Source: Tolypocladium sp. Sup5 PDA-1
Lineage: Eukaryota; Ascomycota; Sordariomycetes; Hypocreales; Ophiocordycipitaceae
NCBI GenBank assembly: GCA_000750105.3
Contig: JPHH03000027.1
Span: 310,001-374,000, forward strand
Direction of reading: 5' to 3'
Length of the DNA: 64,000 bases
The position numbers and the translations under genes were made by a program. This document shows, piece after piece, positions 23,653 through 34,705 of this stretch; position 1 is the stretch's first letter; the number at the start of each line of letters is the position of its first letter. The notes under the pieces are model-generated. The model saw only the letters and a list, made by a program, of their open reading frames with translations, was not told the DNA's origin and did no database searches.

Positions 23653-24703
23653 GGCTGCAGTTACGCGTAGATGGCTGCGACGCGTGCCAGCCTCATGGGC
23701 AGAGATGCAGCGTCGTCGCGAAGATTGCACGTTGTCGTAGTCCGTAGTTGGGGTCGTTAAGAGGTGGAATAGGACTTGAATGCCACAGCCTCGTGGGGTT
23801 GGATCGGAGGAGGATGGATGATGGTGGCTGAAGCTCTCTGAGGCTGGTGGCTTGGCGTCTTCAGGGCATGCGCCACAGCTGTACCTTGGCGTTGGCGCCC
23901 CCTACGAGTACATACGTACGAACAATCCCAGGTTCCAGTTGAGAAGCCAATGCCGAACCTGAGAAATCAATAATGTCACTCATTTGACATATGAACTCCG
24001 ATTGGGGAGATGCAAGCCGGGGACGGCGACACGTTGAGAGCCGAGTCGGTGTCCGCAAGGGGCTTTGGTGAATCCCACTGCCCAGGAATTGGCACCGTCT
24101 CCGCCGTGATGGACGCTCAACGACTTCTTTTGACTCAACCCAGTCCAGCGTGCAATAATCACGCAGTGTGGGCTGGATCAATGGAAAGAGCGCATAGAGA
24201 AGAAGCGCTGTGCTGTATTTGGACTCCGTACCTACGGAGGCGTCGATGGAGGCCCCCACAGCCACGGCCGACGTGCCGCCGTCATCGTGGAGCGAAAGAG
24301 AAATAATTGCTGCTCAACGAATGGACGGCAAATGGCTTCACCAGGGTAGCTTGTTAGTGCAGCCCCGCGTCGAGCTGATAGTGGTGGGATGTGACTTCAA
24401 TGCTGGAATAAAGTTGCTGATAAGCCATTGGAGCTCCAAATTCCCCTCATCCTCCTCATGCCCCTCGTCTCTCTGCGTGCTTCACTCTCTGCACCCCGAC
24501 GCATTGACGCAATGCCCCTGTGAATTCCCATCGCATCTTACCTGCAGCTCCTCTCTCGACCCGTCGACATCCTACTTGCATCTTTCCGGAGCATCCTCAG
24601 CAACCTCTGGCGGGCCCCGTTTGCTGGACTCGGCAGTTCCGACTCCAACGCCGACTCTAAAGCGACCCTCGTCCCGTCGCCGCATCCGAGGCCGACCGCC
24701 GCT
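23653..24703. other. Divergent promoter between med17 and pfkA
   Basis: No gene is supported. A minus-strand frame at 23861-24265 lacks an ATG and any known domain. A TGACTCA heptamer is at 24131-24137. The ~250 bases before the pfkA start are C/T-rich. Confidence 0.55.
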
Positions 24704-27173
24704 ATGGCCATGGCCACGAAGAAGAAGATTGCCGTCATGACCTCTGGGGGTGACTCCCCGGGCATGAACGGCGTCGTTCGCGCCGTCGTGCGCATGTCCA
24801 TCCACATGGGCTGCGACGCCTTTGCCGTCTACGAAGGCTACGAGGGCCTGGTCCGCGGCGGCGACTACATCAAGAAGATGGAGTGGCACGACGTGCGCGG
24901 CTGGCTGTCCGAGGGAGGCACGCTCATCGGCACGGCCCGGTGCATGGCCTTTTACGAGCGAGCCGGACGCATGACGGCGGCCAAGAACATGGTGCTCCAT
25001 GGCATCGACGCCCTCATCATCTGCGGAGGAGACGGCTCCCTGACTGGCGCCGACAGGTTCCGGTCCGAATGGCCCTCGCTGCTCGACGAGCTCGTCTCCA
25101 AGGGCGAATTGGCCGCGGACCAGGTGGCCCCCTACAAGAACCTCAACATTGTTGGCATCGTCGGCTCCATCGACAATGACCTTTCCGGCACCGATGCCAC
25201 CGTTGGCTGCTACTCCGCCCTGTCTCGAATTTGCGAAATGGTCGACTACATCGAAGCCACCGCCTCGTCGCACTCGCGTGCCTTTGTCATTGAGGTCATG
25301 GGCCGCCATTGCGGCTGGCTGGCTCTCCTCGCGGGCGTCGCGACTGGCGCCGACTTTGTCTTTATCCCGGAGCGTCCGCAGGATCACGACTGGCGCAAGG
25401 ACATGTCCGTCGTTGTCAAGAGAGTGAGTGTTGGACGCCCACTGCAACCCCTCCCTATGGTGCTGACACGTTTTAGCACCGAAAAATGGGCAAGCGAAAG
25501 ACCATTGTCATCGTCGCAGAAGGCGCCCGCGACAAGAACGGGGACAAGATTACCCCAGAGGATATCAAGGACCTGCTGGCCGACAAAAGCGAGGGCGGCC
25601 TCGGCCTGGACACACGCATCACGACCCTCGGCCACGTACAGCGCGGCGGAACGGCTGTGGCCTACGACCGCATGCTCGGAACCCTCCAGGGCGTTGAGGC
25701 CGTCAACGCTGTCCTCGAGGCCACGGCCGAGACCGAGACTTGCTTCATCGCCATAAACGAGAACAAGATCATCCGAAAGCCGCTAATGAAGGCGATCCAG
25801 GAGACCAAGGAGCTAGCCGCGGCCGTCGACGCGAAAGACTTTGAGCGGGCCATGTCGCTCCGTGATGTCGAGTTTGCCGACCAGTACAACTCGTACCTCA
25901 CCACCACCAACGTCATGGTGGACGACCGCAAGCTGCCAGACAAGAGCGTGAGTTTTGTTCCCATAGTCTCAGCGCTGCCACGGAATCGCTAATCCGCCCA
26001 CAGCGCATGAAGATTGGCTTCATCAATGTCGGTGCGCCAGCCGGTGGCATGAACGCCGCCGTGCGCGCCGCCGTCGCCTACTGCCTCAGCCGCGGCCACG
26101 AGCCCATTGCCATCCACAACGGCTTCGCTGGCTTCGCCCGGCATCACGGCGACAAGCCCATCGGCGCCGTGCGCCCCTTTGACTGGCTCGAGGTCGATGG
26201 CTGGGCCAGCAAGGGCGGGTCGGAAATCGGCACTAACCGCGAGCTGCCCTCGGAGTCTGGCATGGAGCTCATCGCCAACCTGATTGAGCAGTACGAGTTC
26301 GATGCGCTCTTTATCGTTGGCGGGTTCGAGGCGTTCCACTCCGTCTCGCAGCTGCGCAAGGCCAGGGATCAGTACCCGTCGCTCTGCATCCCCATCTGCC
26401 TCCTCCCCGCGACCATCTCCAACAACGTCCCCGGAACCGAGTATTCGCTGGGGTCTGACACTTGCCTCAACGAACTGGTCAACTACTGCGACAAGATCAA
26501 GCAATCCGCCTCCGCCACCCGTCGGCGCGTCTTCGTCATCGAGACCCAGGGGGGCCGCTCGGGCTACATTGCCACGCTGAGCGGACTCAACGTAGGGGCC
26601 TCGGCCGTCTACATTCCCGAAGAAGGCATCAGCCTCGAGATGCTGAACGCGGATGTCATCCACCTGAAGAAGGTGTTCAAGAACGACAGCGGCCAGTCCC
26701 GCGCCGGACGCCTGATCCTGGTCAACGAAAAGGCCAGCAAAGTCTACGACGCCAAGCTCATCGCAAACATCATCCGCGAGGAGGCCCACGACCGCTTCGA
26801 AAGTCGAGAGAGCATCCCGGGCCACGTACAGCAAGGCGGCGTGCCCTCTCCCATGGACCGCTGCCGAGCAGTGCGACTGGCCATCAAGTGCATCCAGCAC
26901 CTCGAGGACTTTGGCCGCAACGCACACAACCGCGTCAAGAAGGACCCCAACAGCACGACAGTCATTGGTATTCAGGGCTCCGAGGTCGTTTTCACGCCGA
27001 TGAAGGTGCTGGAGGAGCAGGGGACCGACTGGCCCAACCGACGTCCCAAGGCGGCGCACTGGCTCGACTTGCGCGACGTGGTGGACATTCTGGGCGGCCG
27101 ACCAAACTATCCCAGGCCCCAGAAGAGCCTGACGGGCCTTATTGCCAAGGACACGAAGCGCGGCATTGTATGA
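24704..27173 (+). CDS. pfkA: ATP-dependent 6-phosphofructokinase
   Basis: Commits fructose-6-phosphate to glycolysis in the cytosol. Exons 24704-25423, 25477-25947 and 26004-27173, both introns in phase 0, give 786 aa, the usual fungal size for the duplicated enzyme. The N-terminal half is catalytic: GGDSPGMNGVVRAV, GTARC, CGGDGSLTGADRFR, and GSIDNDLSGTD with the catalytic Asp. The C-terminal half begins MKIGFINVGAPAGGMNAAVR. At the equivalent place it reads ATISNNVPGTEYSLG, lacking that Asp as expected of a regulatory half that binds allosteric effectors. The N-terminal extension is short (about 8 residues). Family and function are secure. Confidence 0.97.
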
Positions 27174-27617
27174 TGCGGGCAGTGGGTGGTGGCTGCGGAA
27201 AAGAAACAAGAGTTGGACATGATGCACGGCGAGTGTCCATCGAATGTGGGAGTTTTGTTTTGACATGCTTTGGTCAGTATGGAGTTGGTACAGAATTCAC
27301 CGGTGCTTTGATGGGACTGTTGACCCCTTGAATAAACAGACTTGCTACGATATTCTCGTGGTCAACCTGTGTTGTGGACTTGATGTCGTTGAATTGTTGA
27401 CGTTGTACACAGCGCTTATACCTTGGTTCCAAGCAGAACCCGTTTCCAAAAGCTTGTTTGATTATGTCCACCCCAAGCCTACACAAACCATTTGCCCATA
27501 TGGGATTATTTGGAACAACCCGACACGGATCACAGCCACCACTCATTACATCCGCTCACATCTTCACTCCCAACCAATCCGGTTCAGCATCTGACTGAGA
27601 AATCACTTTTGTCGGTC
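27174..27617. other. Convergent 3' intergenic region
   Basis: Lies between the pfkA and GH16 stop codons. It is AT-rich and no gene was recognised. Confidence 0.6.
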
Positions 27618-28580
27618 TTAATGGCTCTGGATGCTCTGCGAGCTGCCAGAGTGATCGCCATAGACATACTCCTGGACGCCCCTGGAGCTCGGCCCATCGG
27701 AGCCGGCATAATCGACGATGGAGATGCTCTTGTAGTAGCCGATGAACGGCGCCGCAGAGAAGTCGGTATAGCCGCCGGCCCATTGGGCGGTACCCGGAGC
27801 GGCGTCGCTGCGGCCGGCAACCCAGGTCCCCAGCTTGATTTGCATCGGGGTCTGGGGGTACGTGGCGCCGCCCTTGGCCTGCTCGGGGGTCAGCGTGCGG
27901 ACAGACTTGCCGTCGATCATCCAGTTGATGGCCTTGGAGGTCCACTCGATGGTGTAAGTGTGGAACGAGCCGGTCGGGTTGCCGACGGGGTGGTAGGCGC
28001 CACGGTCGTACGTCGAGGTGTCGCCCTTGCTGAAGTAGTTGGTCTGGGCCTGGGCATTGTCGCTACCGACCCACTCCCAGTCAATCTATGCCCTTTGTCA
28101 GTAGACACGAACTCATCTGACGGTATCCTAGTCGACTTTTATACCTCGTCGAGGTCGTCGGACTGCAGCACCGCGCTCGTCACGATGCCCCTGCCCGGGG
28201 CCGCCTGGAGCACAATGTCGATGCGGCCGAAGAAGATGTACTTGGCCGTCGCGATGGTCGGGGCGTTGTACTCATTCTGGATCTCGAAGACGGCGCCGTT
28301 GCCGTTGTATTCCAGCGTGGTTCCCGCGAGGACTTGGAACGCGCTGCAGGCGCCCTTTGTGAAGTCACAGTCGACTCTCTCGTTGCCAAAGGCAGGATCG
28401 GCGGGACAGGCTGAGAGGTGTCACAGGTTAGTTCCTGCTTTTTATCTTTGATGCCCGCATCATCTCTCAGGGGGTGAGCATACTCGTGTATAGGGGGTTG
28501 CACTTGGTAGACGTCTGGGCCGACACTAGGCCGGACGCCACGAGGGCCACGGCGGCGGCGGAGATGGTGTTGAAGAACAT
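27618..28580 (-). CDS. GH16 Crh-type chitin-glucan transglycosylase, secreted
   Basis: Cell-wall remodelling enzyme of the Crh family, which links chitin to beta-glucan. Minus-strand exons 28580-28484, 28410-28145 and 28085-27618 give 276 aa. A signal peptide of about 21 residues (MFFNTISAAAVALVASGLVSA) precedes paired-Cys segments (CNPL ... CPADPAFGNERVDCDF). The GH16 ExDxE catalytic motif is E121-I-D123-W-E125 (LDEIDWEW), split exactly between E121 and I122 by intron 2. Downstream are WTSKAINWMIDG and a terminal YGDHSGSSQSIQSH. The protein stops there. It has no chitin-binding module and no Ser-rich GPI region, both common in larger Crh members, so it is probably soluble. Confidence 0.92.
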
Positions 28581-30540
28581 GGCAACGAAGGTGAGCTGCT
28601 TGTAACAGCGTTAAATGTAGAGTTGGACGATGTTGTCGTTTGAAAGCCGATGGGTTGATAGTCGGGGACAACGCAGCGGCGGGTCAACAACGAGCAAACG
28701 GCCAAGATAAAACGACAGTCTCCTTTGTCACTCGACAATAATTCACAAGACGTTTAAACGAGCAACGTCATTTGTAAAGTGACGGAACCGAAGTTGAGTT
28801 GAACGGACGGGAGAAACGATTGACATGAAGCGCAAGGGCGGTGAGATGAATCTCAGATGATTGTCTAATTACCGCCCATGTGCCGTGGCCGCGGGAGGTT
28901 GGTTCAGCGGGGGGGGGGGTTCAGCTATTTCTGTACTACAGGGTTGTCGAGGACTGGTGTTTTGCTTTGTGTTGCCCGACCGACGCGGCTGTCTTAAATA
29001 TGCCCGATTTCCCGGTGGCCCGAGACATTGTCTTGATTGTCTCTCAGGTAACAGCAAAGGAGACGGGCAGGGGTAGCGGCCAACGCAGACGCCGTTTACA
29101 TCACGCACACGTCAATCCACGCGGTCGGGAATCGCAGAATACGAGATATTGACCTTTTTGTATAGCCTAGCCAAGGTCTGCTAAGTGCTTCAGCCGCATG
29201 TTTCTCCACCGGATGTTCAGCCCTCCGACGACCGTTACCTTTACCTCCGCAACTGCCGATATAGAGATTAGACGTCGAAATTGCTCCGAGATTGGCCTCC
29301 GTTGCGTCGTTGGATGGCCCTGGTAGTCGTCAGTATCTGCCGACTGGTAAGACCTGCGTTGGACCGTGAATTTGGGGCTGTGTTCTGGCGCAGAGCATGT
29401 TGCTTGCGTACCTTTCAGTACCCAAATCCCGTCCACACCCGCGAGGTGCCTCCACTTCCTCGAGGCGCCGTGTGCCCTCCAGGAGCCCAGATGCCGTTCC
29501 AAAGCGCCATGGGAGGCGGCGGCCCATCTATTCCGGACGGAATATACAACGCGACTCGCCACGGCATGGGCAAGGAGGGAGGGTCCCTTAGTTTGAAGGG
29601 CCCGGCTGCGCTCGCAGTCCATGTTCATCATGTCATCAGACTCGTCACCATCCCTGGGGTAAATCCAGGCAAGTACCGTCCTTCCGCTCACCCGCGGAGC
29701 GCCAATGAAGTTCTTGGGTGTGTTGTTGGTGGGAAGCCTTCCAGACTGGCGTTGCACGGCCGTAGTCCCTTGGCGAGAAGCGCCGGCTCTTACGGGCGCT
29801 GGATGGGCAGCCACGCCATCTCACTGGCCGCGTGAGGCCCTCTATAGAGTCGAACTAGATTGTTCCGAGCGGGATGGCGCTGGGCACCACGGGGCATTGG
29901 TCTTGGTGAGAGTCTGTCTGGGTCCCAATACTGCGAGAGATGTTGGCTCCGGGCATCACAGTGTCTTGCTCTTGAGGAACGTCTGTCTGGGACTCTCTTC
30001 CGGGCCGGCTGGTATTGGCGGGCTGGGTAGCCAATACATCCGGAAGCCGGTTGATCGCCGCGCTGAGGCTCGTAATGGCGGCCTCCTGGAGGACCGGCCT
30101 GCAGCAATCGCTGGGTTGTCACGCTGACCAGGGGGCGCGTATCTGCGCTGGTTGCGGTCGGCGTGCCCTGTGTCACTGGGCTCTCGCCACCTCGGTGGCT
30201 ACGGTCATTTTCGTTGCTGCGGTCGTTGTCGCTGTAGTTGTTGCCTTGCCGCTGCTGATTCGAGGCATCTTGGGCGAACTCTCTCCTCTCTGGGGTCCTC
30301 TCTTTGTACGTTTGCGTGCGGATGTGTAGGAGAGGCTGAGCAGTGTTGACGTTGGGAGTTGAGTGAGCAGTGGTGGTGACGGAGACCAAACGCCCGGTCG
30401 GTCTTCCATCCTGCAGTCATTATCGATACTCGAAGCTCCGCCAGCTCCTTACGGCAAGACACCCACACAAGCCAGTCGGTATATGCTGTGAGCAGGAGGG
30501 ATCGTGTTGTCCCAGGCCCCTCGCAAGAATCTCCAAGCTT
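28581..30540. other. Gene-poor stretch with unresolved minus-strand coding-like segments
   Basis: Includes the GH16 promoter and an 11-G run at 28909-28919. On the minus strand, 30080-29850 reads through about 75 codons containing the related units ESQTDVPQEQD and IGTQTDSHQDQ before a TAG. Further down, about 29580-29410, a Gly/Pro-rich frame is open (PPPPMALWNGIWAPGG). No start codon, splice arrangement or known domain connects them, so no gene is called. They may be parts of one decayed or multi-exon hypothetical gene. Confidence 0.4.
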
Positions 30541-31764
30541 TACCACTATAAGGATCTGGGATACCGCCTTAGACAAATACCCACAGACATGCGAGCAATC
30601 TAGGGCCGGCTACAGCATTCTCATGTCGTCGCTCGATGGCAAGCAGCTGGCTTCGGCTTCAGACGATGGGACTATTAGGAGATGGGATCCTACATCCGGT
30701 GTATGCATGCAGACACTCGAACTCGAAGGCCATTGCGATATGAGAACGCTAGTGATGTCGCCAAACGGCAAGCAGGTAGCTTCATGTTTGTCCCCATTGC
30801 ATGACAACTGTACTATTATGATCTGGGATCTCTCCTCGGGCATATGCACCCAGGTGATCGAAAGCCCCAAGGTGGCATCAATAGCCTTCTCACCCAATGG
30901 CAAGCAACTAGCGCCAACCTCATGGCGCAACTACCTTGAGATCTGGGATGCTGCCTCGGGTGAATGCTTACTGAGAGTCGACGAGAAGACTGGACCAGTG
31001 GCCTTCTCGCCCGACGGCAGGCATTTAGCTTCGGCCTTGGGCGTTCAGAGGATTTGCATCCGGACCTGGGACATGACCTCAGATAGATACACGCATACGC
31101 CGACGGTTGAGATTGGTGGCTGCCTATCCGGAGTTGAATCATTGAAATTCTCTCCAGATGGCGAACGGCTAGTGATAGCCGGATTTGACGGCACCGTTGA
31201 CATCTGGGACACCGCCTCGGGTATATGTACGCAAATGCTACCTGGGCGAGGCCAAATCCCGGTAGCCTTCTCACCTGATGGCAAGGTACCAGAATTATTG
31301 GTTGCAACGGACCCTGCCTCATGTACAGATGAGCTCAAGATCTGGGATGTCACCTCGGGCGAATGCCTGAAAGCGGCCTCCACCGGCGGATTTCAATTCG
31401 CAAATACATCACTCGACCCAACAGCTCGTCTTTTGACAGAATACGGACGCTTCGAATTTCCAGCAGCTATACCAGAGCCTTCAAAGGCGGCAGATACCAC
31501 ACATTTTGGTATCGCTAAGCTTCAGCTCCCCCAAATGCTCAGACAAGTTGGGTATGGATTAAACATGGATTGTTCTTGGATCACCTTTCAAGGTGAGAAG
31601 TTCTTTGGCTGCCTAAAGATTACCGACCCGTTGATTCCAAGGTCTCGAATGGACAGCGGCACTCAGCTGTTTTCGGACAGACGGTTTTCATTTGCTCTGA
31701 GGCTAGACCGGTTCTTTCTATTCGCTTCTCCTTAGATGTCGTGCCTAAGCCTCTACCTAATTAA
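30541..31764 (+). pseudogene. NLR-type (NACHT-WD40) C-terminal WD40 fragment, truncated and frameshifted
   Basis: Seven WD40 blades are visible by their ends (IRIWDTA, IRRWDPTSG, IMIWDLSSG, LEIWDAASG, IRTWDMTSD, VDIWDTASG, LKIWDVTSG). The repeats are close to those of fungal NACHT-WD40 proteins of the HET-E/HNWD kind, which sense non-self. The array begins abruptly in a degraded blade at 30541. No NACHT or effector domain lies upstream, and the first in-frame ATG (30623) is inside a blade. After the conserved DCSWITFQGEK the frame is lost at about 31601-31603. One base appears to be missing, because the next frame reads LWLPKDYRP and on to a TAA at 31762-31764. The uncorrected frame ends at 31735. 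A sequencing error cannot be excluded for the frameshift, but the missing 5' half stands alone as evidence of decay. Confidence 0.82.
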
Positions 31765-33742
31765 TGTTGAGGAGTCATACTATTTGCACACACGCATATG
31801 TCTATTTGCACTCGCCGTAGGCCCACTTTTAGTCTCGGATAAGAAGGGAATATAGTGAATACAGGGAACAGAGATGGGACAGAGGGGACAGAGGGAATAG
31901 AGGGAATAGAGGGAATACAGGGAACAGAGGGGGCGGAGGGGGCGGAGGGAACAGGTGATATAGAAAAAGGACTTGGGTTTGACGAGCCGGTGAGTGCAAA
32001 TATGTGCAAATAGTAAGATTCATGTTGAAATTTTGGCGTTGCTCGGTCGTCGGTGGGCTGGCGAGCGCTATTGGGCTAGCCAGAGTTATCAATATGTACA
32101 GAATTCGAAGAAAGAACAACGCGGCGAAATGGCGATGCCACAAGACACTACTGTGAGACACCAACGCTAAACGTAGAGGTGTATTTTATGGACTGGGTAG
32201 CATAGAGGCAAGTTTTCCAAGTTGCTCATTGGCAGATGCCCAGGCCACGGAGATTCTGTCTAGTGAACGGTCGCCGTTTGTTACCTGGCGTCGGGAGAGT
32301 AGCATGGAGATCGAGCCGTAAATACATGGTGATGGATCATTTTATTCGGGCTCTCTTCTCTTCTCAAAAGCAGTATATATGTGAAAGTAATCCATGAACA
32401 GGCATGAATTAGCCTGGAAGCACTTTGCCTTCTAGGTGGGACTCCTCTGGAGAATGATGCAGCAGTGCCTTCGGGTCCACGACTCTGTGGGTAGGGTGAA
32501 CCTGAGCAAATTACCATAATTTCCTGTCAAACTGCCAGGAGACTGTCGAGTCCGTCAGGAACAGTGTGGGAGAAGTGGCAGGGAGAAGCAGCAAGACCTC
32601 AACACAGTGCCGTAGTTGGCGCGTTCCCATTTCTGACACCGAGGCCAATTCCAGTAGCCCGTATATGTACTTGAGATGACTCTGAACCAAGGAACGCCTT
32701 TGGGTTCTTCTCTTACTAGACGTGTACAACTACGACTCCGCAAGTGCTATTCGAAAGGTGAAGGTTGCACGAGGGGAGCGTTCGATAGGACAAACTACTT
32801 GGAAGCGAGTTTGCCCTTGGAACGAGGTTGTGTATTTGGACATGCTAGACGATAGGCGCAGCTGGACAATTAGGGCCAGAGAGAATCACAGAAGGCACAT
32901 CCATGCTCCTAAGCTAACCGAGATGAGATCGGCCTGCGGGATAATACGGCCATCTCCGGGACTAATAATAGTTAAAGGCGGAGCTTATGCTGCCCCAGTC
33001 GATAGTAGCGCGGGGAATTTCCCTGTAGGCGAGTGTCGACGAAGTACAACGAGATTAAACGGAGGCTGTTGATGCATGTAACGCAGAGTTGACGATGCTG
33101 GAGATAGTCCACGAGTAACGGTCCCTGGAGGATTGCGCAGAACTCGTCCACGAGTAAGAATCTGCGGGGCCAGTCCCAATGTCTCTGAACGGAGAGGCCC
33201 CGAGGCTAGACGGCGAAGATCTCGCTCTGCGAAGGATCATTGCGTCGATCGGTCCCAGAGGACGAAGTATTCCCGCCTGTGATAATCGGACCACAGCAGA
33301 GGCGCTACGGGCCCTCCGAGTGTCGACTAAATGCAGTCTGGACTCAACATTGGGGGCGGGCCGCCCATCCGAGTTCCGAACAACCGTCAACACGCCACGG
33401 ATCGTCGTTGAATCATCTGCCGCTGGTCCGTCCCACGTAAGCGCGCTACGTTACAGGTAGTACAGGGGAGGTTTTGCGCGAACCATTTTCTTTATTTTTT
33501 CCTCCAATCGAGTCACCTGCAGTCACGACCTTCCTCATTCATGCTTCCAGCTCAAGGCCTGTCAAAATGCAGGTTCCTTATTGTGGACTGGCGAAACTCT
33601 CGCGCCGATGGATTTCTGGAGAGTTGGTATAAGAGCAAAGGGTATTCCCTAACTCAACTACTCATTCATTCGAAACAAGCACTCTACTCTGCTTTGCTCA
33701 TCATTCCAAGTCTTCCACATTCCCGACTTCCTTGTCAGCAAG
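31765..33742. other. Gene-poor, repeat-bearing stretch
   Basis: Holds the GA-rich minisatellite and no recognisable gene. Frames between 32.0 and 33.5 kb are short and resemble nothing known. Decayed mobile-element sequence is possible, but no LTR, terminal repeat or transposase was identified. The last ~200 bases form the leader of the chitosanase gene. Confidence 0.45.
31844..31955 (+). repeat. GA-rich minisatellite (AGAGGGAAT/CAGGGAACAG units)
   Basis: About 110 bases of imperfect 9-10-bp units, purine-only apart from rare T and C, passing into two GGGCGGAG units at the end. It directly follows the WD40 fragment. Confidence 0.85.
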
Positions 33743-34597
33743 ATGCATTCTTCAGCCCTCTTCACGCTCGCCACCTTGGGTGCGGTTGCATCGGCCTACC
33801 AACTCCCGGCCAACCTCAAGTCCATCTACAACAACCACAAGGTACGCTATCCATTGGCCTCGAACCGTGTTTCATCTCACTAACACCAATCCCACCTCAG
33901 TCCGGCACTTGCTCCAAGAAGCTGTCCTCGGCTTTCAGTGGCGGCGCCGTTTACTGCGGCGACATCCCCAACGCCATCTTCCTCAAGGGAAAGTCCGGCA
34001 ACTATGACAACATGGACATTGACTGCGATGGCGCCAACAGGTCTGGAGGAGACTGCGCGAATGATCCCAGCGGCCAGGGCCGGACTTCGTTTGTGGACAC
34101 TGTCAAAAAATATGGCATCGAGGATTTGGACGCCAACATCCATCCCTATGTCGTATTTGGAAATGAAGAACACAGCCCGTCGTTCAACCCGGAGTCGCAC
34201 GGCATGGAGCCTCTGAGCGTCATGGCAGTTGTGTGCAACAACCAAGTGGTACGTTTCTCTCCCTCCCTCCCTCTACCTCCTTTCACCGGTCTCCCGCATT
34301 CGTTGCATGCTGGATATTGGCTTACCAAACCGCCGACAGTTCTACGGTGTCTGGGGCGATACCAATGGCGGCACCTCCACAGGCGAGGCGTCCCTCGCCC
34401 TTGGTAAACTGTGCTTCCCCAAGGACGGTCTCACGGGCGACAATGGACATGACCCCAAGGATGTCTTGTACATTGGCTTCCCCGGTAGCAAGGCCCCTGG
34501 AAAGAGCGGGGCCAACTGGAAGGCAAAGAACACGGCGGACTTTGAGGCCAGCATCAAGGCAATTGGCGACAAGCTTGTTACAGGCTTGCCAGCATAA
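33743..34597 (+). CDS. csn: GH75 endo-chitosanase, secreted
   Basis: Hydrolyses chitosan outside the cell. Exons 33743-33841, 33901-34248 and 34340-34597 give 234 aa. Both introns are GT-AG and in phase 0. The signal peptide is residues 1 to about 18 (ALFTLATLGAVASA). The mature protein begins YQLPANLKSIYNNHK, and conserved family segments follow in order: YCGDIPNAIFLKG, NMDIDCDGANRSGGDCAND, DANIHPYVVFGNEEHSP, HGMEPLSVMAVVCNNQ, FYGVWGDTNGGTSTGEAS and NGHDPKDVLYIGF. The acidic residues in the WGDTNG/TGEAS block lie in the region that carries the family's catalytic residues. Full length with no break. It stands alone in the gene-poor island. Roles in nutrition, attack on other fungi, or masking wall chitosan are all possible. 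Confidence 0.94.
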
Positions 34598-34705
34598 GAT
34601 CAGAGTCGGGGAATAACGCGTACTACCAGGCATTGCAGCATTTTTGTTAAATAAACCAGCTGTAATCAGAACGGCGGGGTGCTGCAGCCCAGTGCGGAAC
34701 TCTTT

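Noticed and set aside
23861..24265. 134-codon minus-strand frame between med17 and pfkA
   Set aside because: Begins at GTG, no domain, and lies in the divergent promoter. A real gene there would need unseen exons.
25989..27266. 425-codon minus-strand frame over pfkA, and a similar 336-codon frame at 42968-43978 over leu4
   Set aside because: Antisense shadows of highly conserved enzymes.
32000..33500. Possible LTR or retroelement remnant
   Set aside because: I could find no paired terminal repeats, primer-binding site or reverse-transcriptase motif. The impression rests only on the lack of genes.
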